The position numbers and the translations under genes were made by a program. This document shows, in pieces, positions 1 through 11,700 of a DNA stretch of 64,000 nt. The stretch comes from Oscarella lobularis (taxonomy: Eukaryota > Porifera > Homoscleromorpha > Homosclerophorida > Oscarellidae). Under the pieces are notes generated by a model. That model worked only from the letters and a program-made list of their open reading frames with translations, made no database searches and was not told where the DNA came from. Every line of letters starts with the position of its first letter. Position 1 is the stretch's first letter. Where the stretch lies: positions 62,001-126,000 of the forward strand of contig NC_089194.1 in the NCBI RefSeq assembly GCF_947507565.1. The letters are read 5' to 3'.

Positions 1-3000
1 ACTCCGCCAGAGGGCGGTGTAGATATTCTGGCAGGCGGTGTATTCCTGCAGGCGGTGTATATATTCCGGCAGGCGGTGTACGTACTCCGCCAGCAGGCGG
101 TGTATATATTCCTGCAGGCGGTGTATATATTCTGGCAGGCGGTGTAAGTACTCCGCCAGCAGGCGGTGTATGTATTCCGGCAGGCGGTGTATATATTCCG
201 GCAGGCGGTGTACGTACTCCACCAGAGGCGGTGTATATTTTCCGGCAGGCGGTGTATTCCGGCAGGCGGTGTAGATATTCTGGCAGGCGGTGTAAGTACT
301 CCGCCAGCAGCCGGTGTATATTTTCCGGCAGGCGGTTTATTCCGGCAGGCGGTGTAGATATTCTGGCAGGCGGGGTACGTACTCCGCCGGCAGGCGGTGT
401 ATATATTCCGGGAAGCGGTGTATATATTCCGGCAGGCGGAGTATATATTCCGGCAGGCGGTGTATATATTCCGGAAAGCGTTGTACGTACTCCGCCGGCA
501 GGCGGTGTATATATTCTCGCAGGCGGTGTACGTACTCCGCCCGCAGGCGGTGTATATATTCCGGCAGGCGGTGTACGTACTCCACCGGCAGGCGGTGTAT
601 ATATTCCGGCAAGCTGTGTACGTACTCCGCCGGCAGGCGGTGTATATAATCTGGCAGGCGGTGTATATATTCTGGCAGGCGGTGTAAGTACTCAGCCAGC
701 AGGCGGTGTATTTTTTCCGGCAAGCGGTGTACGTACTACGCCAGCAGGCGGTGTATATATTCCGGCAAGCGGTGTATATATTCCGGCAGGCGGTGTATAT
801 ATTCCGGCAGGCGGTGTACGTACTCCGCCGGCAAGCGGTGTATATATTCCGGCAGGCGGTGTATATAATCCGGCAGGCGGTGTACGTACTCCGCCGGCAG
901 GCGGTGTATATATTCCGGCAGGCGGTGTACGTACTCCGTCGGAAGGCGGTGTATATATTCCGGCAGGCGGTGTATATATTCAGGCAGGTGGTGTATATAT
1001 TCTGGCAGGCGGTGTAAGTACTCAGCCAGCAGGTGGTGTATATTTTACGGCAAGCGGTGTACGTACTACGCCAGCAGGCGGTGTATATATTCTGGGAGGC
1101 GGTGTACGTACTCCTCCAGCAGGCGGTGCATATATTCCGTCAAGTGGTGCACGTACTCCGCCAGCAGGCGGTGTAGATATTCTGGCAGGCGGTGTAGATA
1201 TTTTGGCAGGCGGGGTATATATTCTGGCAGGCAGTGTACCTACTCCGCCAGCAGGCGGTGTATATATTCCGGCAGGCTGTGTATATATTCCGGAAAGCGG
1301 TGTAAGTACTCCGCAAGCAGGCGGTGTATATATTCCGGAAGGCGGTGTAGATATTCCGGCAGGCGGTGAACGTACTCCACCAGCAGGCGGTGTAGATATT
1401 CCGGCAAGCGGTGTAGATATTTTGGCAGGCGGTGTATATATTCTGGCAGGCGGTGTACGTACTCCGCCGGCAGGCGGTGTATAAATTCCGGAAAACGATG
1501 TATATATTCCGAAAGGCAGTGTACGTACTCCGCCGGAAGGCGGTGTATATATACCCACAGGCGTGTACGTACTCCGCCGGCAGGCGGTGTATATACTCCG
1601 GAGAGCGGTGTATATATTCCGGAAGGCAGCGTACGTACTTTGCCGACAGGCGTTCTATATATTCCGGCAAGCGGTGTACGTACTCCGCCGGCAGGCTTTG
1701 TATATATTACGGCAAGCGGTGTACGTACTTCGCCGGCAGGCGTTGTATATATTACGGCAAGCGGTGTACATACTCCGGAGGCAGGCGGTGTATATATTAC
1801 GGCAAGCGGTGTACATACTCCGCGGGCAGGCGGTGTATATATTCCGGCAGGCGTGTACGTACTCCGCCGGAGGCGGTGTATATATTCCGGCAAGCGTTGT
1901 ATATATTCCGGAAGGCAGTGTACGTACTCTGCTAGCAGGCGGTGTATATATTACGGCAAGCGGTGTACGTACTCCGCCGGCAGGCGGTGTATATATTCCT
2001 GCAGGCGTGTACGTACTCTGCCAGCAGGCGGTGTATATATTACGGCAAGCGGTGTACGTACTCCGCCGGCAGGCGGTGTATATATTCCGGCAGGCTGTTT
2101 ATATATATTCCGGCAAGCGGTGTACGTACTCCGCCGGCAGGCGGTGTATATATTCCGGTAGGCGGTGTATATATTCCGGCAAGCGGTGTATATATTCCGG
2201 CAAGAAACTACAACGGCTACAACTACAACAACTACAACAACGGCTACAAAGGCTACAAAGGCTACAACCAATACAACGGCTACAACGACTACAACGACTA
2301 CAACGGCTACAACGGTGTATATATTCCGGAAGGCAGCGTACGTACTTTGCCGACAGGCAGTGTATATATTACGGAAGCGGTGTACATACTCCGCGGGAAG
2401 GCGGTGTATATATACCGGCAGGCGTGTACGTACTCTGCCAGCAGGCGGTGTATATATTCCGGCAGGCGGTGTATATATACCGGCAGGCGTGTACGTACTC
2501 CGCCGGCAAGCGGTGTATATATTCCGGCAGGCGTGTACGTACTCCGCCGGCAAGCAGTGTAGATATTCCGGCAGGCGTGTACGTACTCCGCCGGCAAGCG
2601 GTGTAGATATTCCGGCAGGCGTGTACGTACTCCGCCGGCAGGCGGTGTATATATTCCTGCAGGCGGTGTATATACTCCGGCAGGCGGTGTACGTTCTCCG
2701 CCGGCAGGCGGTGTATATATTCCGCAAAGCGGTGTATATATTCCGGAAGGCAGTGTACGTACTCGAACGGCAGGCTTTTTATATATTCCGGCAAGCGGTG
2801 CATATATTACGGCAAGCGGTGTACGTACTTCGCCGGCAGGCGGTGTATATATTACGGAGAGCGGTGTACATACTGCGGAGGCAGAAGGTGTATATATTAC
2901 GGCAAGCGGTGTATATATTCCGGAAGGCAGTGTGCGTACTCCGCCGGAAGGCGGTGTATATATACCGTCAGGCGTGTACGTACTCCGCCGGCAAGCGGTG

Positions 3001-3230
3001 TATATATTCCGGAAGGCGATGTATATATTCCGGCAAGCGGTGTACGTACTCCGCCAGCAGGCGGTGTACATATTCCGGCAGGCGGTGTATATATTCCGGC
3101 AGGCGGTCTATGTATTCCGGCCGGCGGTGTATATATTCCGGCAGGCGTGTACGTACTCCGCAGGCAAGCGGTGTATACATTCCGGCAGGCGGTGTATATA
3201 TTCCGGCAAGCGGTGTATATATTCCGGAAA
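1..3230. repeat. Minisatellite with mixed 21-bp and 24-bp units
   Basis: Two related units alternate irregularly. The 21-bp form reads ggcaggcggtgtatatattc plus c; the 24-bp form replaces the AT-rich part by gtacgtactccgcc. A 23-bp variant (ggcaggcgtgtacgtactcc plus gcc, one G lost) becomes common after about 1560. The array is already in progress at base 1, so its left end is outside the window. Substitutions such as ggcagg to ggcaag and ccgg to ctgg are frequent, so copies are moderately diverged. Several frames on both strands stay open for hundreds of codons (231-1484 plus, 417 codons) because both unit lengths are multiples of three and contain no stop. The substitutions alter the encoded residue in the longest frame (Gly to Ser, Pro to Leu, Tyr to Asp), and that frame begins with GTG, not ATG. 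I see no support for a protein. Confidence 0.95.
2215..2313. repeat. 9-bp-unit island (ctacaaNNN) inside the minisatellite
   Basis: About 100 bp of ctacaaNNN units, with NNN being cgg, caa, agg or cga, interrupts the 21/24-bp minisatellite. The minisatellite resumes directly afterwards (tgtatatattccggaagg). The island has the same 9-bp rhythm and the same A/C/T-rich plus strand as the large satellite at 52842-57776, but a different unit. Its first part is nearly the same as the island at 3232-3278. Confidence 0.85.
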
Positions 3231-3231
3231 G

Positions 3232-3278
3232 AAACTACAACGGCTACAACTACAACAACTACCACAACGGCTACAAAG
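3232..3278. repeat. Second, shorter ctacaaNNN island at a satellite junction
   Basis: This island starts like the one at 2215: both follow tatatattccgg and both read gaaactacaacggctacaac at the entry. It carries one A-to-C change (accacaacgg) and ends at ctacaaagg, after which the 41-bp satellite starts at once. It looks like a duplicated copy of the first island, cut or replaced at its right side by the 41-bp satellite. Confidence 0.85.
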
Positions 3279-3549
3279 GACCTGAAGATAAAGTTGATGG
3301 CCTAAACTTTGATTCTAAGGGCCTGAAGATAAAGTTGAGGGCCTAAACTTTTATTCTAAGGGCCTGAAGATAAAGTTGAGGGCCTAGACTTTGATTCTAA
3401 GGGCCTGAAGATAAAGTTGATGGCCTAAACTTTGATTCTAAGGGCCTGAAGATAAAGTTGAGGGCCTAAACTCTGATTCTAAGGCCCTGAAGATAAACTT
3501 GAGGGCCTAGAAATTGATTCTAAGGCCCTGAAGATAAAGTTGAGGGCCC
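3279..3549. repeat. 41-bp satellite, left block (about 6.5 monomers)
   Basis: Monomers begin at 3321, 3362 and 3403, giving an exact 41-bp step. The consensus halves are gcctgaagataaagttgagg and gcctaaactttgattctaag plus g. The block is separated from the main array only by the 48-bp repeat at 3550-4373, so the two blocks were probably once continuous. Confidence 0.95.
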
Positions 3550-4373
3550 AACGGGTCTCTCCTGCAATAAATTACAGCGAAATTACAGGGGTTAGCCAAA
3601 GGGTCTCTCCTGTAATAAATTAGAGCGAAACTACCGGGGCTAGCCAAAGGGTCTCTCTTGTAATAAATTAAAGCGAAATTACGGGGGCTAGCCAAATGTT
3701 CTGTCCTGTAATAAACTACAGCGAAATTACAGGGGGTTAGCAAACGGGTCTCTCCTGTAATAAACTACAGCGAAATTACAGGGGGTTAGCAAACGGGTCT
3801 CTCCTGTAATAAATTACAGCGAAATTACAGGAGGTTAGCCAACGGGTCTCTCCTGTAATAAATTACACCGAACTAACAGGGGGTTAGCCAACGGGTCTCT
3901 CCTGTAATAAATTGCAGCGAAATTACAGGGGGTGAGCAAACGGGTCTCTCCTGTAATAAATTACAGCGAAATTACAGGGGCTAGCCAAAGGGTCTCTCCT
4001 GTAATAAATTACAGCGAATTTACAGGGGGTTAGTAAACGGGTATCTCCTGTAATAAATTACAGCGAATATACAGAGGGTTAGCAAACGGGTATCTCCTGT
4101 AATAAATTACAGCGAATTTACAGGGGGCTGGCCAACGGGTCTCTCCTGTAATAAACTACAGCGAAATTACAGAGGGTTAGCCAACGGGTCTCTCCTGTAA
4201 TAAATTACAGCGAATTTATAGGGGCTAGAGAATGGGTCTCTCCTGGAAAAAATTACAGCCAAATTACAGGGGCTAGCCAACGGGTCTCTCCTGGAATAAA
4301 TTACAGCGAAATTACAGGGGCTAGACAACAGGTCTATCCTAATAATAAATTACAGCGAACTTACACGGGCTAG
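3550..4373. repeat. 48-50-bp satellite nested in the 41-bp array (about 17 copies)
   Basis: The unit contains gggtctctcctgtaataaat, tacagcgaaattacaggggg and a ttagccaa/ctagccaa tail. Unit starts at 3553, 3601, 3649 and 3697 are 48 bp apart; later units are 49-50 bp because of an extra G. Each unit holds a perfect hairpin core, ctgtaat-aa-attacag (example 3804-3819), followed by a second attacagg right arm. It is unrelated to the flanking 41-bp repeat. The left junction is gagggcc/caacggg and the right junction is gctag/ctaaggcc, so the insert replaces about a dozen bases of one 41-bp monomer. I see no coding capacity and no transposon ends. Confidence 0.93.
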
Positions 4374-4461
4374 CTAAGGCCCTGAAGATAAATTTGAGAG
4401 CCTAAACTTTCATTCTAAGGACCTGAAGATAAAGTTGAGGGCCTAAACTTTGATTATAAGG

Positions 4462-7400
4462 AGCTAAAGATAAAGTTGAGGGCCTAAACTCCGATTCTAA
4501 GGACCTGAAGATAAAGTTGAGAGACTAAACTTTGATTCTAAGGACCTGAAGATAAAGTTGAGGGCCTAAACTTTGATTCTAAGGCGCTGAAGATAAAGTT
4601 GAACGCCTAAACTTTGATTCTAAGGGCCTGAAGATAAAGTTGAGGTCCTAAACTTTGACTCTAAGGACTTGAAGATAAAATTGAGAGACTAAACTTTGAT
4701 TCTAAGGACCTGAAGATAAAGTTGAGGGTCTAAACTTTGATTCTAAGGACCTGAAGATAAAGTTGATGGCCTAAACTTTGATTCTAAGAGCCTTAAGATA
4801 AAGTTGATGGCCTAAACTTTTATTCTAAGGGCCTGAAGAAAAAGTTGAGGGCCTAGACTTTGATTCTAAGGCCCTGAAGATAAATTTGAAGGCCCAAACA
4901 TTGATTCTAAGGGCCTGAAGATAAAGGTCATGGCCAAAATTCTGATTCTAAGGACCTGAAGATAAAGTTGAGGGCCTAAACTTTGATTCTAAGAGCCTGA
5001 AGATAAAGTTGAGGGCCTAAACTTTGATTCTAAGGACCTGAAGATAAAGTTAAGAGACTAAACTTTGATTCTAAGGACCTGAAGATAAAGTTGAACGCCT
5101 AAACTTTGATTCTAAGGGCCTGAAGATAAAGTTGAACGCCTAAACTTTGATTCTAAGGGCCTGAAGATAAAGTTGAGGGCCTAAACTCCGATTCTAAGGA
5201 CCTGAAGATAAAGTTGAGGGCCTAATTTTTGATTCTAAGGACCTGAAGATAAAGTTGAGGGACTAAACTCTGATTCTAAGGCCCTGAAGATAAAGTTGAG
5301 GGCCTAGACTTTGATTCTAAGGACCTGAAGATAAAGTTGAAGGCCTTAACTTTGATTCTAAGGCCCTGAAGAGAAATTTGAAGGCCCAAACTTTGATTCT
5401 AAGGGTCTGAAGTTAAAGTTCAGGGCTAAAACTCTGATTCTAAGAACCTGAAGATAAAGTTGAGGGCCTAAACTCTGATTCTAAGGAGATGAAGATAAAG
5501 TTGAGAGACTAAACTTTGATTCTAAGGACCTGAAGATAAAGTTGAGGGCCTAAACTTTGATTCTAAGAACCTTAAGATAAAGTTGATGGCCTAAACTTTA
5601 ATTCTAAGGGCCTGAAGATAAAGTTGAGGGCCTAAACTCTGATTCTAAGGCCCTGAAGATAAAGTTGAGGGCCTAGACTTTGATTCTAAGGCCCTGAAGA
5701 TAAATTTGAAGGCCCAAACATTGATTCTAAGGGCCTGAAGATAAAGGTCATGGCCAAAATTCTGATTCTAAGGACCTGAAGATAAAGTTGAGGGCCTAAA
5801 CTTCGATTCTAAGAGCCTGAAGATAAAGTTGAGGGCCTAAACTTTGATTCTAAGGACCTGAAGATAAAGTTAAGAGACTAAACTTTGATTCTAAGAAACT
5901 GAAGATAAAGTTGAACGCCTAAACTTTGATTCTAAGGGCCTGAAGATAAAGTTGAACGTTTAAACTTTGATTCTAAGGCCCTGAAGATAAAGTTGGACGC
6001 CTAAACTTTGATTCTAAGGGCCTGAAGATAAAGTTGAGGGCCTAAACTCCGATTCTAAGGACCTGAAGATAAAGTTGAGGGCCTAATTTTTGAAGGACCC
6101 GAAGATAAAGTTGAGGGCCTAAACTCTGATTCTAAGGCCCTGAAGATAAAGTTGAGGGCCTAGACTTTGATTCTAAGGACCTGAAGATAAAGTTGGACGC
6201 CTAAACTTTGATTCTAAGGGCCTGAAGATAAAGTTGAGGGCCTAAACTCCGATTCTAAGGACCTGAAGATAAAGTTGAGGGCCTAATTTTTGATTCTAAG
6301 GACCTGAAGATAAAGTTGAGGGCCTAAACTCTGATTCTAAGGCCCTGAAGATAAAGTTGAGGGCCTAGACTTTGATTCTAAGGACCTGAAGATAAAGTTG
6401 AAGGCCTAAACTTTGATTCTAAGGCCCTGAAGAGAAATTTGAAGGCCCAAACTTTGATTCTAAGGGTCTGAAGTTAAAGTTCAGGGCCAAAACTCTGATT
6501 CTAAGGACCAGAAGATAAAGTTGAGAGACTAAACTTTGATTCTAAGGACCTGAAGATAAAGTTGAGGGCCTAAACTTTTATTCTAAGGCCCTGAAGATAA
6601 AGTTGAACGCCTAAACTTTGATTCTAAGGGCCTGAAGATAAAGTTGAGGGCCTAAACTCCGATTCCAAGGACATGAAGATAAAGTTGAGAGACTAAACTT
6701 TGATTCTAAGGGCCTGAAGATAAAGTTGAGGGCCTAAACTCCGATTCTAAGGACCTGAAGATAAAGTTGAGGGCCTAATTTTTGATTCTAAGGACCTGAA
6801 GATAAAGTTGAGGGCCTAAACTCTGATTCTAAGGCCCTGAAGATAAAGTTGAGGGCCTAGACTTTGATTCTAAGGACCTGAAGATAAAGTTGAAGGCCTA
6901 AACTTTGATTCTAAGGCCTTGAAGAGAAATTTGAAGGCCCAAACTTTGATTCTAAGGGTCTGAAGTTAAAGTTCAGGGCCAAAACTCTGATTCTAAGGAC
7001 CTGAAGATAAAGTTGAGAGACTAAACTTTGATTCTAAGGACCTGAAGATAAAGTTGAGGGCCTAAACTTTTATTCTAAGGAGCTAAAGATAAAGTTGAGG
7101 GCCTAAACTCCGATTCTAAGGACCTGAAGATAAAGTTGAGAGACTAAACTTTGATTCTAAGAGCCTTAAGATAAAGTTGATGGCCTAAACTTTTATTCTA
7201 AGGGCCTGAAGAAAAAGTTGAGGGCCTAGACTTTGATTCTAAGGCCCTGAAGATAAATTTGAAGGCCCAAACATTGATTCTAAGGGCCTGAAGATAAAGG
7301 TCATGGCCAAAATTCTGATTCTAAGGACCTGAAGATAAAGTTGAGGGCCTAAACTTTGATTCTAAGAGCCTGAAGATAAAGTTGAGGGCCTAAACTTTGA

Positions 7401-10400
7401 TTCTAAGGACCTGAAGATAAAGTTAAGAGACTAAACTTTGATTCTAAGGACCTGAAGATAAAGTTGAACGCCTAAACTTTGATTCTAAGGGCCTGAAGAT
7501 AAAGTTGAACGCCTAAACTTTGATTCTAAGGGCCTGAAGATAAAGTTGAGGGCCTAAACTCCGATTCTAAGCACCTGAAGATAAAGTTGAGGGCCTAATT
7601 TTTGATTCTAAGGACCTGAAGATAAAGTTGAGGGACTAAACTCTGATTCTAAGGCCCTGAAGATAAAGTTGAGGGCCTAGACTTTGATTCTAAGGACCTG
7701 AAGATAAAGTTGAAGGCCTAAACTTTGATTCTAAGGCCCTGAAGAGAAATTTGAAGGCCCAAACTTTGATTCTAAGGGTCTGAAGTTAAAGTTCAGGGCT
7801 AAAACTCTGATTCTAAGAACCTGAAGATAAAGTTGAGGGCCTAAACTCTGATTCTAAGGAGATGAAGATAAAGTTGAGAGACTAAACTTTGATTCTAAGG
7901 ACCTGAAGATAAAGTTGAGGGCCTAAACTTTGATTCTAAGAACCTTAAGATAAAGTTGATGGCCTAAACTTTAATTCTAAGGGCCTGAAGATAAAGTTGA
8001 GGGCCTAAACTCTGATTCTAAGGCCCTGAAGATAAAGTTGAGGGCCTAGACTTTGATTCTAAGGCCCTGAAGATAAATTTGAAGGCCCAAACATTGATTC
8101 TAAGGGCCTGAAGATAAAGGTCATGGCCAAAATTCTGATTCTAAGGACCTGAAGATAAAGTTGAGGGCCTAAACTTCGATTCTAAGAGCCTGAAGATAAA
8201 GTTGAGGGCCTAAACTTTGATTCTAAGGACCTGAAGATAAAGTTAAGAGACTAAACTTTGATTCTAAGAAACTGAAGATAAAGTTGAACGCCTAAACTTT
8301 GATTCTAAGGGCCTGAAGATAAAGTTGAACGTTTAAACTTTGATTCTAAGGCCCTGAAGATAAAGTTGGACGCCTAAACTTTGATTCTAAGGGCCTGAAG
8401 ATAAAGTTGAGGGCCTAAACTCCGATTCTAAGGACCTGAAGATAAAGTTGAGGGCCTAATTTTTGAAGGACCTGAAGATAAAGTTGAGGGCCTAAACTCT
8501 GATTCTAAGGCCCTGAAGATAAAGTTGAGGGCCTAGACTTTGATTCTAAGGACCTGAAGATAAAGTTGGACGCCTAAACTTTGATTCTAAGGGCCTGAAG
8601 ATAAAGTTGAGGGCTTAAACTCCGATTCTAAGGACCTGAAGATAAAGTTGAGGGCCTAATTTTTGATTCTAAGGACCTGAAGATAAAGTTGAGGGCCTAA
8701 ACTCTGATTCTAAGGCCCTGAAGATAAAGTTGAGGGCCTAGACTTTGATTCTAAGGACCTGAAGATAAAGTTGAAGGCCTAAACTTTGATTCTAAGGCCC
8801 TGAAGAGAAATTTGAAGGCCCAAACTTTGATTCTAAGGGTCTGAAGTTAAAGTTCAGGGCCAAAACTCTGATTCTAAGGACCAGAAGATAAAGTTGAGAG
8901 ACTAAACTTTGATTCTAAGGACCTGAAGATAAAGTTGAGGGCCTAAACTTTTATTCTAAGGCCCTGAAGATAAAGTTGAACGCCTAAACTTTGATTCTAA
9001 GGGCCTGAAGATAAAGTTGAGGGCCTAAACTCCGATTCCAAGGACATGAAGATAAAGTTGAGAGACTAAACTTTGATTCTAAGGGCCTGAAGATAAAGTT
9101 GAGGGCCTAAACTCCGATTCTAAGGACCTGAAGATAAAGTTGAGGGCCTAATTTTTGATTCTAAGGACCTGAAGATAAAGTTGAGGGCCTAAACTCTGAT
9201 TCTAAGGCCCTGAAGATAAAGTTGAGGGCCTAGACTTTGATTCTAAGGACCTGAAGATAAAGTTGAAGGCCTAAACTTTGATTCTAAGGCCTTGAAGAGA
9301 AATTTGAAGGCCCAAACTTTGATTCTAAGGGTCTGAAGTTAAAGTTCAGGGCCAAAACTCTGATTCTAAGGACCTGAAGATAAAGTTGAGAGACTAAACT
9401 TTGATTCTAAGGACCTGAAGATAAAGTTGAGGGCCTAAACTTTTATTCTAAGGAGCTAAAGATAAAGTTGAGGGCCTAAACTCCGATTCTAAGGACCTGA
9501 AGATAAAGTTGAGAGACTAAACTTTGATTCTAAGGACCTGAAGATAAAGTTGAGGGCCTAAACTTTGATTCTAAGGCGCTGAAGATAAAGTTGAACGCCT
9601 AAACTTTGATTCTAAGGGCCTGAAGATAAAGTTGAGGTCCTAAACTTTGATTCTAAGGACTTGAAGATAAAATTGAGAGACTAAACTTTGATTCTAAGGA
9701 CCTGAAGATAAAGTTGAGGGTCTAAACTTTGATTCTAAGGACCTGAAGATAAAGTTGATGGCCTAAACTTTGATTCTAAGAGCCTTAAGATAAAGTTGAT
9801 GGCCTAAACTTTTATTCTAAGGGCCTGAAGAAAAAGTTGAGGGCCTAGACTTTGATTCTAAGGCCCTGAAGATAAATTTGAAGGCCCAAACATTGATTCT
9901 AAGGGCCTGAAGATAAAGGTCATGGCCAAAATTCTGATTCTAAGGACCTGAAGATAAAGTTGAGGGCCTAAACTTTGATTCTAAGAGCCTGAAGATAAAG
10001 TTGAGGGCCTAAACTTTGATTCTAAGGACCTGAAGATAAAGTTAAGAGACTAAACTTTGATTCTAAGGACCTGAAGATAAAGTTGAACGCCTAAACTTTG
10101 ATTCTAAGGGCCTGAAGATAAAGTTGAACGCCTAAACTTTGATTCTAAGGCCCTGAAGATAAAGTTGAACGCCTAAACTTTGATTCTAAGGGCCTGAAGA
10201 TAAAGTTGAGGGCCTAAACTCCGATTCTAAAGACCTGAAGATAAAGTTGAGGGCCTAATTTTTGATTCTAAGGACCTGAAGATAAAGTTGAGGGACTAAA
10301 CTCTGATTCTAAGGCCCTGAAGATAAAGTTGAGGGCCTAGACTTTGATTCTAAGGACCTGAAGATAAAGTTGAAGGCCTAAACTTTGATTCTAAGGCCCT

Positions 10401-11700
10401 GAAGAGAAATTTGAAGGCCCAAACTTTGATTCTAAGGGTCTGAAGTTAAAGTTCAGGGCTAAAGCTCTGATTCTAAGAACCTGAAGATAAAGTTGAGGGC
10501 CTAAACTCTGATTCTAAGGAGATTAAGATAAAGTTGAGAGACTAAACTTTGATTCTAAGGACCTGAAGATAAAGTTGAGGGCCTAAACTTTGATTCTAAG
10601 AACCTTAAGATAAAGTTGATGGCCTAAACTTTAATTCTAAGGGCCTGAAGATAAAGTTGAGGGCCTAAACTCTGATTCTAAGGCCCTGAAGATAAAGTTG
10701 AGGGCCTAGACTTTGATTCTAAGGCCCTGAAGATAAATTTGAAGGCCCAAACATTGATTCTAAGGGCCTGAAGATAAAGGTCATGGCCAAAATTCTGATT
10801 CTAAGGACCTGAAGATAAAGTTGAGGGCCTAAACTTTGATTCTAAGAGCCTGAAGATAAAGTTGAGGGCCTAAACTTTGATTCTAAGGACCTGAAGATAA
10901 AGTTAAGAGACTAAACTTTGATTCTAAGAAACTGAAGATAAAGTTGAACGCCTAAACTTTGATTCTAAGGGCCTGAAGATAAAGTTGAACGTCTAAACTT
11001 TGATTCTAAGGCCCTGAAGATAAAGTTGGACGCCTAAACTTTGATTCTAAGGGCCTGAAGATAAAGTTGAGGGCCTAAACTCCGATTCTAAGGACCTGAA
11101 GATAAAGTTGAGGGCCTAATTTTTGATTCTAAGGACCTGAAGATAAAGTTGAGGGCCTAAACTCTGATTCTAAGGCCCTGAAGATAAAGTTGAGGGCCTA
11201 GACTTTGATTCTAAGGACCTGAAGATAAAGTTGGACGCCTAAACTTTGATTCTAAGGGCCTGAAGATAAAGTTGAGGGCCTAAACTCCGATTCTAAGGAC
11301 CTGAAGATAAAGTTGAGGGCCTAATTTTTGATTCTAAGGACCTGAAGATAAAGTTGAGGGCCTAAACTCTGATTCTAAGGCCCTGAAGATAAAGTTGAGG
11401 GCCTAGACTTTGATTCTAAGGACCTGAAGATAAAGTTGAAGGCCTAAACTTTGATTCTAAGGCCTTGAAGAGAAATTTGAAGGCCCAAACTTTGATTCTA
11501 AGGGTCTGAAGTTAAAGTTCAGGGCCAAAACTCTGATTCTAAGGACCTGAAGATAAAGTTGAGAGACTAAACTTTGATTCTAAGGACCTGAAGATAAAGT
11601 TGAGGGCCTAAACTTTTATTCTAAGGCCCTGAAGATAAAGTTGAACGCCTAAACTTTGATTCTAGGGGCCTGAAGATAAAGTTGAGGGCCTAAACTCCGA
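4462..11700. repeat. Higher-order repeat with a period near 2.6 kb, three copies
   Basis: The marker gagctaaagataaag recurs at about 4462, 7081 and 9454. The first step is 2619 bp and the second 2373 bp; they differ by 246 bp, exactly six monomers missing from the middle copy. Independent markers agree: gttaagagac at 5049, 7422 and 10041, and also at 5869 and 8242. A truncated monomer (gcctaatttttgaagga) is shared at 6091 and 8464, again 2373 bp apart. The third copy carries about one extra monomer near 10141 and then runs into the 1763-bp duplication. Confidence 0.85.

Noticed and set aside
38..3346. Many open frames on both strands in the left minisatellite (e.g. 231-1484 plus, 1563-2606 plus, 1951-2727 minus)
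   Set aside because: They follow from repeat units of 21 or 24 bp lacking stops. Several frames are open at once, those checked begin with non-ATG codons, and variants are mostly non-synonymous.
3550..4373. Transposable element inserted in the satellite
   Set aside because: The insert is a simple tandem array without terminal repeats, clear target-site duplication or coding frames.
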